A DNA stretch of 64,000 nucleotides, taken from Cyclobacteriaceae bacterium (lineage in GTDB: Bacteria; Bacteroidota; Bacteroidia; Cytophagales; Cyclobacteriaceae). The number at the start of each line of letters is the position of its first letter. Position 1 is the first letter of the stretch. The position numbers and the translations under genes are program-made. Below are positions 34,288 to 43,514 of this stretch, piece by piece. The stretch lies in NCBI GenBank assembly GCA_020436165.1, contig JAGQYI010000029.1, positions 124,001 through 188,000 of the forward strand, read 5' to 3'. The notes under the pieces are model-generated. The model was given only the letters and a program-made list of their open reading frames with translations. It made no database searches and was not told the origin of the DNA.

Positions 34288-35571
34288 ATGATAAGCAAGA
34301 AAAAGTTAACACCTGAACAAGCCGTATCAGGCATAAAGTCAGGTGATAGAATATACATACATTCCGCGGCAGCAACCCCTCAATCTTTAGTAAAGGCGCT
34401 CGTAGGCAGAGCTAGTGAACTTAGAGGTGTTGAGATTTTTCACTTGCATACAGAGGGAGATGCCTCTTACACTAACCCCGAATACAGTGAATCCTTTCAC
34501 TTAAATGCTATGTTTCTGGGACCAAATGTTCGGCAGGCAGTAGATGACGGAAGAGCAGATTTTATTCCTTGTTTCTTAAGTGAGGTGCCCATTATGTTCC
34601 GAAGAGGTAGAATTCCATTGGATGCTGTTTTGATTCAGGTTTCTCCACCTGATAAACATGGCTATTGCTCTTTGGGTATTTCTATAGAAGCAACGTTAGC
34701 AGCCATTGAGGTTTCCAGGTTGGTTATTGCGCAAATAAATCCTCAAATGCCCCGGACTCATGGAGACGGACAGGTACATATAAGCAAGCTGGATGCTTAT
34801 TGCTTTTGCGATGAACCCATACAGGAATATGGCGGACACCAGCTGACAGAAATTGAGATGCAAATTGGTCAGCATGTTGCAAGCATTATTGAGGATGGAG
34901 CCACACTACAAATGGGTATTGGTGCTATTCCGGATGCAACGTTAAACTATCTTGGAAACCACAAGGATCTAGGAGTGCACACCGAGATGTTTTCTGATGG
35001 CATATTGCCTCTGGTAGAAAAAGGAGTTATAACCGGTAAACACAAGGTAAAGCATCCGGGGTTCATCGTTACTGGTTTTTTGCTCGGTTCCAGAGAGTTG
35101 TACAACTTTGTGGATGATAATCCGATGGTTCGCGTAAAGGATATTGAGTATGTGAATGATTCAAGCGTGATAAAACAAAACCCGAAAGTAACAAGTATAA
35201 ATAGTGCTATTGAAATAGATATTACAGGACAGGTTTGCGCTGATTCAATTGGAACGCGAATTTATTCAGGTGTTGGAGGTCAAATGGACTTTATTCGAGG
35301 AGCTTCGCTTAGTGAAGGAGGGAAACCTATTATTGCGCTTCCTTCCCGAACCAAAAAAGGGGTTAGCAAAATTGTTCCCTTTTTAAAGCAGGGAGCCGGA
35401 GTTGTGACTACCCGAGCGCACGTACATTATGTAGCCACTGAGTACGGAGTTGCTGATCTTTATGGCCAGACACTCCGGGAACGCGCCAGAAGATTGATCG
35501 AGATATCGCATCCTGGTGACAGGGAGGATCTTGACCGAGCGGCTTATGCCCGCTTTAAACATAAATTGTAA
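34288..35571 (+). CDS. Acetyl-CoA hydrolase/transferase family protein
   Basis: This 427-residue cytoplasmic enzyme belongs to the family of 4-hydroxybutyrate/acetate CoA-transferases. Its N-terminal half has GDRIYIHSAAATPQSLVKAL and ISIEATLAAIEVSRLVIAQI. The C-terminal half has MGIGAIPDATL, HTEMFSDGILPL, and SINSAIEIDITGQVCADSIG, the segment holding the catalytic Glu. The end includes VTTRAHVHYVATEYGVADLY. It likely swaps CoA between acetate and other short acids; the exact acids are not clear. Its stop overlaps the start of the truncated hemoglobin gene (TAATG). Confidence 0.92.
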   Translation: MISKKKLTPEQAVSGIKSGDRIYIHSAAATPQSLVKALVGRASELRGVEIFHLHTEGDASYTNPEYSESFHLNAMFLGPNVRQAVDDGRADFIPCFLSEVPIMFRRGRIPLDAVLIQVSPPDKHGYCSLGISIEATLAAIEVSRLVIAQINPQMPRTHGDGQVHISKLDAYCFCDEPIQEYGGHQLTEIEMQIGQHVASIIEDGATLQMGIGAIPDATLNYLGNHKDLGVHTEMFSDGILPLVEKGVITGKHKVKHPGFIVTGFLLGSRELYNFVDDNPMVRVKDIEYVNDSSVIKQNPKVTSINSAIEIDITGQVCADSIGTRIYSGVGGQMDFIRGASLSEGGKPIIALPSRTKKGVSKIVPFLKQGAGVVTTRAHVHYVATEYGVADLYGQTLRERARRLIEISHPGDREDLDRAAYARFKHKL

Positions 35572-35945
35572 TGAGGGATATTACTTCTGAAGAGGATGTT
35601 AAACTTTTTATCGATGCTTTCTATGAAAAGGTAAAAGCCGATGCAAAGATTGGGTATATCTTTAACGAGGTAGCTGATCTGAATTGGGAAGAGCATATGC
35701 CTAAAATATACCGTTTCTGGGAATCGATTCTGCTAGGGAAACCAGGTTTTCAAGGTGATGTAATGGGAGTTCATATACGCTTAAATAAAAAGGAAAAGCT
35801 TACCTCCGATCATTTTGATAAGTGGATAGCGCTTTTTACCGAAACTGTTCGCGAAATGTACGATGGCTCTGTTGCCAACGAGGCAATTAACAGGGCAAAC
35901 ATTATAAGGAGGACCATGGAATACAATATTCTACAATCCAGATAG
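35571..35945 (+). CDS. Group III truncated hemoglobin
   Basis: This 124-residue protein has the 2-on-2 globin pattern of group III: FIDAFYEKVKADAKIGYIFN, the middle HMPKIYRFWESILLGKPGF, and the proximal His81 in TSDHFDKWIALFTETVREMY. It should bind heme and oxygen or nitric oxide in the cytoplasm. Translation is coupled to the CoA-transferase through a one-base TAATG overlap. The reason for this pairing is not clear; the globin may protect or signal for low-oxygen metabolism. Confidence 0.9.
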   Translation: MRDITSEEDVKLFIDAFYEKVKADAKIGYIFNEVADLNWEEHMPKIYRFWESILLGKPGFQGDVMGVHIRLNKKEKLTSDHFDKWIALFTETVREMYDGSVANEAINRANIIRRTMEYNILQSR

Positions 35946-35987
35946 TTATTTCAGGTATTGCGTTCTTCATTAAATAGCCAATTTTTG

Positions 35988-36028
35988 CTTTAAAATGAAT
36001 TGTATATTTTCATTTTAAAGTATACTTG
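35988..36028 (+). promoter_or_regulatory. 12-bp inverted repeat over a candidate promoter
   Basis: CTTTAAAATGAA (35988-35999) and TTCATTTTAAAG (36009-36020) are perfect 12-bp inverted arms with a 9-nt spacer. A TTG at 36000-36002 and TATACTTG at 36021-36028 (one mismatch to TAnnTTTG) are 18 bp apart and would make a -33/-7 pair that overlaps the repeat. The next gene starts at 36094. There is no T-run, so a terminator is less likely than an operator. Confidence 0.5.
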
Positions 36029-36093
36029 TGATTGAAATTTTTGCAGCCTAAAGCCAGTGCAGAATTGCTATATTTCTCTAATTTTTAAAACAA

Positions 36094-36942
36094 ATGAGAT
36101 TCATTTATAAGAGTTTACTTTTTACTGTTCTACTATATTTTTCAGTTTATAAAACTCAAGCGCAGGACATAAATACTTCAGATAATAAGGGTAAGTTTTT
36201 TATCTATTGGGGATGGAACAGAGCTGCATATTCGCATTCCAATATAACGTTTAAAGGAGATAACTACGATTTCAAATTATCTCATGTGATAGCAAAAGAC
36301 CGTCAAACGCCTTGGGATCCCTCAATTTATCTAAACCCTAAGCTTATAACCATTCCTCAGACAAATTTTAAACTGGGGTACTTTATAAATGATCATTACA
36401 ATTTATCTTTTGGTGTTGATCATATGAAATACGTGATGGTGCAGAACCAAACGGTAAAGATAAATGGGACGATATCAACGGAGGGTTCTCCTTACGTTGG
36501 CAGCTATACAGATGATGATATTGTGCTAACGGAAGATTTTTTAACATTTGAGCACACAGATGGACTGAATTATATAAATCTGGAATTAAGTCGTGTGGAT
36601 AATCTGCTTAATTGGTTTGGCTATGATCTTAAAAATATTGAAGTAAGTATTACAGAAGGAGTAGGGGTAGGTGCTTTATTACCAAAAACAAATGCCAAGC
36701 TTTTTGGGCAAGAACGACACGATGATTTTCATTTTTCAGGATATGGATTGGATGCAAAAGTCGGATTAAATATAACTTTCTTTAAATATTTCTTTATCCA
36801 GGGTGAATTAAAAGGCGGATTTATTCATATGCCCGACATACGGACAACCAAATTTTCTTCAGATAAGGCAAGCCAGGCTTTCGCATTTGGCGAAGCTGAT
36901 TTTCTATTTGGAGCAATATTTAAAATTGCTCATAGGAAATAA
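36094..36942 (+). CDS. Probable outer-membrane barrel protein, function unknown
   Basis: This 282-residue protein has a signal peptide (MRFIYKSLLFTVLLYFSVYK ending TQAQ) and amphipathic, aromatic-rich beta strands (GKFFIYWGWNRAAYSHSNIT, TNFKLGYFINDHYNLSFGVD, FFIQGELKGGF, FLFGAIFKIAHRK). A glycine-rich strand (VGVGALLPKTNA) lies in the middle. The pattern suits an outer-membrane barrel seen in marine and soil Bacteroidota. No ligand can be proposed. It is flanked by a strong inverted repeat upstream, and its stop is 1 bp from the convergent FecR gene. Confidence 0.7.
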   Translation: MRFIYKSLLFTVLLYFSVYKTQAQDINTSDNKGKFFIYWGWNRAAYSHSNITFKGDNYDFKLSHVIAKDRQTPWDPSIYLNPKLITIPQTNFKLGYFINDHYNLSFGVDHMKYVMVQNQTVKINGTISTEGSPYVGSYTDDDIVLTEDFLTFEHTDGLNYINLELSRVDNLLNWFGYDLKNIEVSITEGVGVGALLPKTNAKLFGQERHDDFHFSGYGLDAKVGLNITFFKYFFIQGELKGGFIHMPDIRTTKFSSDKASQAFAFGEADFLFGAIFKIAHRK

Positions 36943-36943
36943 A

Positions 36944-37795
36944 CTAGAGGTTTTTTACTGAAACAGTGTATTGGTCTTCCTGGGTTGATCGGGCACTTAG
37001 GCCAAATGGTAAACAAACTATTTCAAGGACATTATTCAGGCTCATGTTTTTATCCCATTGACCTGTAAATTGCATTTCATCTGAAATACCGCTCGTTTGA
37101 ATAGTAACATTGTACTGTCTTTCTATTTCAGCAAATACTTCATTCAGGGGAGTTTTAGCATACACAAATCTTCCTTCTGTCCATTCGGGTTGGTCTTTTT
37201 GTTGAAAAGCAACCTTTTTGGTGGGTTCAGTATCAGATACTAATATCTCTTCTCCCGGAGTAATTAATGTTGAAGTGTTATCGCTCGTTACAGAGACTTT
37301 TCCTTGATAGCAAGATACTTTTAAATTACTTTCTCTTGAAAAAACATTGAATGAAGTCCCAAGTACTTTAACAGTTCCGTTTATAGTGTTTACTTTAAAT
37401 TGACTTCCTTTGGTGACCTTAAAAAAGCCCTCACCCGAGAGGTTAACATTTCTGCTAATCAACCAGGCATACTTATTATAATTCAAACGACTGTCGGCAT
37501 TAATTTGCACAGACGATCCGTCCGGTAAAATAATGGATTGTTGTTGACCAAACGGAGTTACATGTTCTACCTTGCCAGAATAGAAAACAGCATAGGATAG
37601 CAGCACAAATACCAAACCGGCAGCTGCTACCCAATGCCATCTTCGATCAAAGAGAATAATCTTCTCTTTTTTGGTCCTGATTGCACTTAATAACTCAGCT
37701 TTTACAACTTCTTTCCCTTTACCCTTAGGTAATTCCCAGTTAACAAGGGTATTGGAAATCAAACTGTCAAGTTCTTCTCTTCTTGTTTTCATCAC
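36944..37795 (-). CDS. FecR family anti-sigma factor/signal transducer
   Basis: This 283-residue protein has a cytoplasmic N-terminus and one transmembrane segment near residues 50-70 (WVAAAGLVFVLLSYAVFYSG). The FecR domain follows (QQSIILPDGSSVQINADSRL, GEGFFKVTKGSQFKVNTING, VLGTSFNVFSRESNLKVS). The C-terminal DUF4974/STN-like domain reads RFVYAKTPLNEVFAEIERQY. In known systems FecR holds its ECF sigma factor inactive until the TonB receptor STN domain signals. It is the last gene of the run sigma, receptor, DUF4249, FecR; in most Bacteroidota loci fecR sits directly after the sigma gene, so the order is unusual. Confidence 0.92.
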   Translation of the reverse strand: MMKTRREELDSLISNTLVNWELPKGKGKEVVKAELLSAIRTKKEKIILFDRRWHWVAAAGLVFVLLSYAVFYSGKVEHVTPFGQQQSIILPDGSSVQINADSRLNYNKYAWLISRNVNLSGEGFFKVTKGSQFKVNTINGTVKVLGTSFNVFSRESNLKVSCYQGKVSVTSDNTSTLITPGEEILVSDTEPTKKVAFQQKDQPEWTEGRFVYAKTPLNEVFAEIERQYNVTIQTSGISDEMQFTGQWDKNMSLNNVLEIVCLPFGLSARSTQEDQYTVSVKNL

Positions 37796-37838
37796 TTATC
37801 AATTAAAGTACAACCGATCGTTCATTTACCCTAACGCA

Positions 37839-38576
37839 TTATGGACTTTTGGCTACAAAAGTTAATGTATCACTACTAAAAGCAGAAAAAATACCAAAAC
37901 CATTGGAGATGTTACCTACGTTGGTTGCTCCTATTGATGAGTTTGAAATTTTATATAGCTTGGCATAATCATCCGTTATTCCATAAAGTACAAAATGCTG
38001 GCTTCCAGTAAGTTTAACATCTTCTGGTGTAATTTTTATTGAACTTGCCTGCGTAGGCAAACTAAAGAAATTATTAAAAGGAAGATTGGTTTCAAAAGCT
38101 TGATCAGGAGCTATTACACCCAGATACCAGGTGGAATCCGGATTTTGCCAGGTAACATTGATCTGATCGTTCTCGAGCGCAAGATTTATTGTGTCTTTGC
38201 TTGACTGCACCTGAAGTGGAGGTAAGGGAACAGTTGTTGCAGCTACGTATTCCTGATCATGATAAAGGATGTACAAATAGTACGTCTCATTTTCAATTAT
38301 TCTTAAATCTTCGTTGGAAGAAAAGTATGTGCCTAATTCATCCGGAAGAACATTTAACTGATAGTAAGCATCGTTCCAAATTATATAAACTACTGCATCG
38401 TTTACCGGTTGAGCTTCTGTTGCATCAATAGGTTTTATCAGCCTAAGTTTTATGTTTTTAACAGGTTGGCCGGCATAAAGGTAAGCTTCCACAGATAAAG
38501 ACGCTTCCGGCAACTCCGGATTTCCACATGAGATGATTACGAATAGTATTAATATGTGCAGTACAATTGTTTTCAT
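37839..38576 (-). CDS. DUF4249 family lipoprotein
   Basis: The start at 38576 (MKTIVLHILILFVIISC, IISC lipobox) is 2 bp after the receptor stop and better than an ATG five codons upstream. The 245-residue protein has the DUF4249 look: SLSVEAYLYAGQPVKNIKLR, VNDAVVYIIWNDAYYQLNVL, YHDQEYVAATTVPLPPLQVQ. DUF4249 proteins are partners of TonB-dependent receptors in Bacteroidota and are expected on the cell surface or in the periplasmic leaflet. Their ligand is generally not known. Confidence 0.85.
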   Translation of the reverse strand: MKTIVLHILILFVIISCGNPELPEASLSVEAYLYAGQPVKNIKLRLIKPIDATEAQPVNDAVVYIIWNDAYYQLNVLPDELGTYFSSNEDLRIIENETYYLYILYHDQEYVAATTVPLPPLQVQSSKDTINLALENDQINVTWQNPDSTWYLGVIAPDQAFETNLPFNNFFSLPTQASSIKITPEDVKLTGSQHFVLYGITDDYAKLYKISNSSIGATNVGNISNGFGIFSAFSSDTLTFVAKSP

Positions 38577-38578
38577 TC

Positions 38579-41209
38579 CTAAAAGCTCCAATCAAAAAAT
38601 ATACTGGGTGTTATGCCTAAAAGCGTAATGTCCGTAACAACGTATTTATCATCGCTTAAAATATTTCCGTCCTCATCAAATGTTATTTTGCTATACCTCC
38701 TGTATTTAATATTTTTTCTATTGTAAACATTGAATACGGATAGGCCTATTTTGGCTTTGGTTTTTCCCAAATTAAAACCATAGGTAGCTGAAAAATCAAG
38801 CCTGTGGTAATCTGGTAATCGCTCGTTATTTATGCGCGAATAGGCCACATTGTTAATACTTGATCCATCAGGCGTTCTTATGGAGTAACTGCCTTCAGGA
38901 GCTGAAAATGGCTTTCCGGTACCGTAAATCCAGATCGCAGACAGATCCCACTTACCAAATTTGAACATATTAACCACTTTAACTTCATTACGTTGATCAT
39001 ACCTGGAAGGGAAAGGTTTGCCTCCATTGAGATCTTTAAAATAATTGAGAGAATTACTCAATGTGTAACTTATCCATCCAGAATAATTTCCAAAACCTTT
39101 TTCAACCATCACTTCCAAACCTCTGGTTTGCTCATCACCGACAGCATACAATTGCTCAATATTCTTTTCTTCTGTATCGTAGTTTCGAAGTACGGGCAAG
39201 TATTCAACCTCATTTTGTGTGTTCATTGCAAATGCTTCTACATCAATTGTTGCAATTGAAAAATCCATATGAACGCCAACTGCCAGGTGATTAGAATTCA
39301 TTACAGGAATATCGTTGCCGGATAGTACCCAAAAGTCAGGATTGCTCGTGAAAAGGTCCAGTCTCAGAACACGCGAAATCATTTGATTATTAACTGCCCA
39401 TGATGCTTTAAAGGTCATCCAGGGTAAAGGTTCATACCTGAAGTTTAGTTTTGGCTCCAGATATATTTTGTTTTTAAGATTGAAGTAATTGGCCCTCAAC
39501 CCAAAATTGGTTTCAATTTTAGGCGTTAGGAATAGGCTATATTCAGAATACAACTGCAATTGGTTCCCGTTTTGAAGGAACAAAGGGAACTCATCTTCAT
39601 CCAGTATGGAAACAAGGCGTATAGTATTATACGTATTTGCAAGACCAAATTTTAAAACAGAGTTTGATGATGTTTTTAACTGATTATCAACTTTTAAAGT
39701 AAAGTCACTCACGTTGTTATCCTGGGCTTGTTTATACTCCTCATCATTAATTCCAAGTGAATCAGCGTATTCATAAGTATCTGTAAGTTGTGTGTTGCTG
39801 TAGTAAGTGGAGTAGGCTATGTGTGCCTGGGTATCTAATTTCTTGCCCCATTTCCTTGACCATATTCCACTAATTCCCACATTGCCCCAACTGCTATTCT
39901 CAGCTGTGGTGTAGTTAACTATATTCTCAACCGTTTGCTCGTAGGAATAACTCAGCCTGTCTGTGCTACTGTAGAAGCTTATTGCATATTGATCCTTTTT
40001 GGAGGCTCTGTAGGTCATTTTAAGATTGAGATCTCCGAAATTGAATTTGGGGCTCAGGTCCTTGTAGTTCAGTGTTGAAACATTGTTTAGGTCGCCAGAG
40101 TTAACAACTGCCCTGTCAAAAAGCTCTTTAAAGAAATAGTTCTCAACAACATCCGTCAATGATCTTCTACCGGCTGCTATAAAGGTTAGTTTCTTATTTA
40201 TTGGTACTTCAAAAACGGCATTAATATCTACCAAATTGAGCCCTATGTCGCCAGAAAACTTAGATTGGTTTCCGTCCTTTGCAGTAAGCACCATTACACT
40301 GGACGCTCTGCCTCCATACTGTGCGATAAACCCACCTTTAAAAAGCTGTATGTTCTTGATAGCTTTTGAATTAAAGGAGCTGTAGATTCCATAAAAGTGA
40401 TCAATGTGATAAAGAGAGTAGCCGTCTAAAAGAACAAGGTTTTTGTCAGGCGAATTTCCTCTGATAACTAAACCCGAAGAGGTTTCGTTGGTGCCGCTAA
40501 TCCCTGGCAATAATTGCAACGATCTAAAAACATCATTGTCGCCAAGCACAGGAAGCCTGTCAATTGCCGCTGGATTAAAAGTTACCTTACTTGTTTCTTC
40601 TCCATATTCAATTGTGTTAGAACCTTGGTCTTTAACCACTATTTCTTTTAGCAAACTGGGGTCGGGCTTCATCTTTATTTCCCTATCTATATTATTTATG
40701 CTAAGTATTGTGTCTTTGTATCCTAAATAACTAATATGGAAAAGTGCTGTGTCAGGTATATTAATTAGAGTAAAATCACCTCGCGTATTTGTCGTAGCAA
40801 AGGTTTTGCTGCCCATTACTTCTACAAACGCAAAGGGGAGTGGCTCCTTCGAAGAAAAGTCTTCTACTTTAGCTGTTATATTAATAAGTTTTACTTCTCT
40901 GCTGGTTTCAATTGGCTTAATGATATAGACCTGTTCAATTTTAATAACTTCCAGTTGTGCATCTTTTACTAATTGCTTCAATGCCTTTGAAACAGGCACC
41001 GAATTAAAAGAAGCAGTAACTCTATGCTTGCCGGTTTCAGTGCTATTGAATGCAAGAGGTACTTTAAACTGATGATTTATCTGTAACAGTGCGTTTTCCA
41101 ACGTTATGTCATCAAATGAAATGGATATTAGTTTCTCACCTGTTTGCTGAGCAAACAAGGGGGAGAAACTAATTAAAAGTGATATAGTTAGAAGAATTCT
41201 TAGTCGCAT
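38579..41209 (-). CDS. TonB-dependent receptor with N-terminal STN signalling domain
   Basis: This 876-residue outer-membrane receptor has a signal peptide and then an STN domain (about 25-100; ISFDDITLENALLQINHQFK). A carboxypeptidase-regulatory-like domain covers about 110-190 (FAFVEVMGSKTFATTNTRGD). The plug includes LLPGISGTNETSSGLVIRGN and VLLDGYSLYHIDHFYGIYSS. A 22-strand barrel ends in FFDWSF with terminal Phe. The STN domain links ligand binding to the FecR/ECF sigma pair encoded around it. The gene lies 101 bp downstream of the sigma factor gene. The substrate is unknown. Confidence 0.95.
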   Translation of the reverse strand: MRLRILLTISLLISFSPLFAQQTGEKLISISFDDITLENALLQINHQFKVPLAFNSTETGKHRVTASFNSVPVSKALKQLVKDAQLEVIKIEQVYIIKPIETSREVKLINITAKVEDFSSKEPLPFAFVEVMGSKTFATTNTRGDFTLINIPDTALFHISYLGYKDTILSINNIDREIKMKPDPSLLKEIVVKDQGSNTIEYGEETSKVTFNPAAIDRLPVLGDNDVFRSLQLLPGISGTNETSSGLVIRGNSPDKNLVLLDGYSLYHIDHFYGIYSSFNSKAIKNIQLFKGGFIAQYGGRASSVMVLTAKDGNQSKFSGDIGLNLVDINAVFEVPINKKLTFIAAGRRSLTDVVENYFFKELFDRAVVNSGDLNNVSTLNYKDLSPKFNFGDLNLKMTYRASKKDQYAISFYSSTDRLSYSYEQTVENIVNYTTAENSSWGNVGISGIWSRKWGKKLDTQAHIAYSTYYSNTQLTDTYEYADSLGINDEEYKQAQDNNVSDFTLKVDNQLKTSSNSVLKFGLANTYNTIRLVSILDEDEFPLFLQNGNQLQLYSEYSLFLTPKIETNFGLRANYFNLKNKIYLEPKLNFRYEPLPWMTFKASWAVNNQMISRVLRLDLFTSNPDFWVLSGNDIPVMNSNHLAVGVHMDFSIATIDVEAFAMNTQNEVEYLPVLRNYDTEEKNIEQLYAVGDEQTRGLEVMVEKGFGNYSGWISYTLSNSLNYFKDLNGGKPFPSRYDQRNEVKVVNMFKFGKWDLSAIWIYGTGKPFSAPEGSYSIRTPDGSSINNVAYSRINNERLPDYHRLDFSATYGFNLGKTKAKIGLSVFNVYNRKNIKYRRYSKITFDEDGNILSDDKYVVTDITLLGITPSIFFDWSF

Positions 41210-41310
41210 TGTGCGAATAGATCACTGTTTGTTACTTATGTCGTATATAAAGGTAGTCAAATCAAGAATCACTTGATTTAGAAACGAACATAAGGAAAGA
41301 TAATTTTAAA

Positions 41311-41808
41311 TTAAAGTTTGTAGCCCAGGGAATTGTACAGATGTTGAATTGAATTGCTCATTCTTTTCTCTACAGCCTTTACACTTATTTCCAGACGTTC
41401 GGCTATTTCCTGGTACGTCAAGCCATCGATGCGGTTCATCAAAAAAGTAGTGCGGTTGGCTTCAGAAAGGCTAGCCAACGCATCCTGCAACATTTTTTCA
41501 AATTCGCTTGCTTCAAGAAGTTGTTGAGGCGACTCTACTTTTTCCCGGACCTGTTGCCTGCTTGCAAATTCAAATACAATATTCTGATGTTTGAAATGGT
41601 TTTTTGCCAGGTTAGAGGCAATCGTGTACAAAAGGCTCTTTACCGTTGTCTTATTCACTTTTTCGCGTTGGCTCCACACCTTTAAAAAGGTTTCCTGAAT
41701 AAGATCTTCAGAGGTTTCTATATCTCCTGTTTTGTAATACAGAAACCTCCGAAGACTTTCAAAGTATTGGTCAAAAAGATGCTCAAACTCCTTTAAGTCA
41801 ATACTCAT
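41311..41808 (-). CDS. ECF RNA polymerase sigma factor (Bacteroidota expansion family)
   Basis: This 165-residue sigma factor has region 2 (FDQYFESLRRFLYYKTGDIE, SEDLIQETFLKVWSQREKV) and region 4 (RTTFLMNRIDGLTYQEIAER, LEISVKAVEKRMSNSIQHL). It should direct RNA polymerase to the TonB receptor locus when FecR releases it. It is 13 bp downstream of the M28 peptidase gene stop, so it may also be transcribed from that upstream unit. Confidence 0.94.
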   Translation of the reverse strand: MSIDLKEFEHLFDQYFESLRRFLYYKTGDIETSEDLIQETFLKVWSQREKVNKTTVKSLLYTIASNLAKNHFKHQNIVFEFASRQQVREKVESPQQLLEASEFEKMLQDALASLSEANRTTFLMNRIDGLTYQEIAERLEISVKAVEKRMSNSIQHLYNSLGYKL

Positions 41809-41821
41809 AATTTAGCAAATG

Positions 41822-43459
41822 CTATTTGTTTTCTCTAATGGTTTTAAATTCAGACCCTTTTTTCCACTTTGGCCAAAGAGACGTATCGTTTGCCAGTTCA
41901 TCACCCAATTCGTAAAGCAACGTGGCATCCTGCACAATTCCTCCCATATCCCAACTATCTGAATACTCATCTGAAGGTTGATGGTAATCGTGTGCTACAT
42001 ATGCTTCTGATTTTTCTTTTGCATATTCTACGCCTTTGGTCATATGCTCGTATGAGCCTGACGCATAAAGCGCAGGTATACCTACCTTGGCAAAGCTAAA
42101 ATGATCTGATCTAAAGAAGTGCCCGGCTCCAGGTTCAGGATCAGGAATAATGTAGCGTCCCTGCTCTTTCGCCAATTTCTCAGCCATGTCATCCAAAGTT
42201 GATTGTCCGTAACCAACAATGGTCAGGTCTTTCATTTCTCCAATGGGCATTAAAGCATCCATATTAAGGTCTGCAACTGTTTTAGAAGGAGGGAAAATAG
42301 GGTGCTCTGCATAATAGGCGGAGCCCAGAAGTCCTTGCTCCTCAGCAGTTACAGCTAAAAACAAAACGGAACGCTTAGGCTTTTCCGGATTTTGGGCAAA
42401 AGCTCTTGCTATCTCAAGCAAGGCGGCTGTGCCTGTACCATTGTCAACAGCTCCATTATAAATTGAATCTCCGTTTATTGGCGAACCAAATCCCAAATGA
42501 TCCCAATGAGCGGAGTAAATAACCACCTCATCTGGTTTTTCAGTTCCTGTTATTAAACCTGCAACGTTTTTTGATTCTGATGTTTTTGTCTTATTAGTGA
42601 ATGAGATAGAGATAGCTAATCCTATATCAAACGGTTTAAATGAACGCTTTTTTGCTTCAGTTGTAAAGTCATAATTTTCTTTACCAGAGGCCTTGAACAA
42701 TTCTTTGGCAACATCTAGACCAATCCAACCCTCTATTTTGCACCTGCTCATATTATTATCATCGGCCTTTAGGTAAAGGTTGGCACCTGTCCAACCATTT
42801 TCAACAACACCCCAGGGATAGCTTGCTGGTTTGGTATCGTGAATAATCAGAACCCCGGCAGCACCTTGACGGGCTGCTTCCTCATACTTGTAGGTCCATC
42901 GACCATAATATGTCATGGCACCACCTTTAAAAAAAGTACTGTCGTTTGACCCGAAACCAGGATCGTTAACAAGCACAACCACCGTTTTTCCTGCTACATC
43001 TAAACCCTTGTAATCGTTCCAGTCATACTCGGGAGCTACAATTCCATATCCGGCAAAAACCAGCTCGGAGTGGTCCAACGAAATTGAGTCAGTTACCCTT
43101 CTTGTTAATGCAACAAACTCACTTTTATACGCATAGTCCTTGGAAAAGCCCTTGCCTTCCACATGCAATGGAGACATATTCTCCGATTCGATTTCTACCA
43201 TTGGAACTTCCTGAAAATAGGAATCGCCATTGCCTGGCTCTACACCCATTTGTTCAAACTGATCTTCCAGGTATTCGACTGTTTTAGTTTCATATTGTGT
43301 AAAAGGTTTTCTGCCACCAAATTCATCCGAGGCAAGTACTTTTACGTCTTCGGCAATCCTTTTGCCATCAATTAATGATGCGTTTTTACTTTCTTTTTGC
43401 GGAGCACAGGCAAAGAATATTGCCGAAAGAAGTAGCAAACTGAAATGAGATCTTAACAT
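41822..43459 (-). CDS. M28 family zinc peptidase lipoprotein with PA domain
   Basis: This 545-residue protein has a lipoprotein signal (LSAIFFAC lipobox). A PA domain is inserted near residues 130-250 (LVFAGYGIVAPEYDWNDYKG, EAARQGAAGVLIIHD). The M28 zinc centre is visible as SAHWDHLG, DNGTGTAALLEIARA, LAVTAEEQGLLGSAYYAEH, LNMDAL, and SDHFSFAKVGIPALYAS. It is likely an exported aminopeptidase. It sits 55 bp downstream of the SpmA/SpmB fusion gene and 13 bp upstream of the ECF sigma gene. Confidence 0.94.
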   Translation of the reverse strand: MLRSHFSLLLLSAIFFACAPQKESKNASLIDGKRIAEDVKVLASDEFGGRKPFTQYETKTVEYLEDQFEQMGVEPGNGDSYFQEVPMVEIESENMSPLHVEGKGFSKDYAYKSEFVALTRRVTDSISLDHSELVFAGYGIVAPEYDWNDYKGLDVAGKTVVVLVNDPGFGSNDSTFFKGGAMTYYGRWTYKYEEAARQGAAGVLIIHDTKPASYPWGVVENGWTGANLYLKADDNNMSRCKIEGWIGLDVAKELFKASGKENYDFTTEAKKRSFKPFDIGLAISISFTNKTKTSESKNVAGLITGTEKPDEVVIYSAHWDHLGFGSPINGDSIYNGAVDNGTGTAALLEIARAFAQNPEKPKRSVLFLAVTAEEQGLLGSAYYAEHPIFPPSKTVADLNMDALMPIGEMKDLTIVGYGQSTLDDMAEKLAKEQGRYIIPDPEPGAGHFFRSDHFSFAKVGIPALYASGSYEHMTKGVEYAKEKSEAYVAHDYHQPSDEYSDSWDMGGIVQDATLLYELGDELANDTSLWPKWKKGSEFKTIRENK

Positions 43460-43514
43460 AGTAGCTATTTTGTTATATTGTACAATATCAGCTTTTGGTT
43501 AATGAAAGTCAAAT

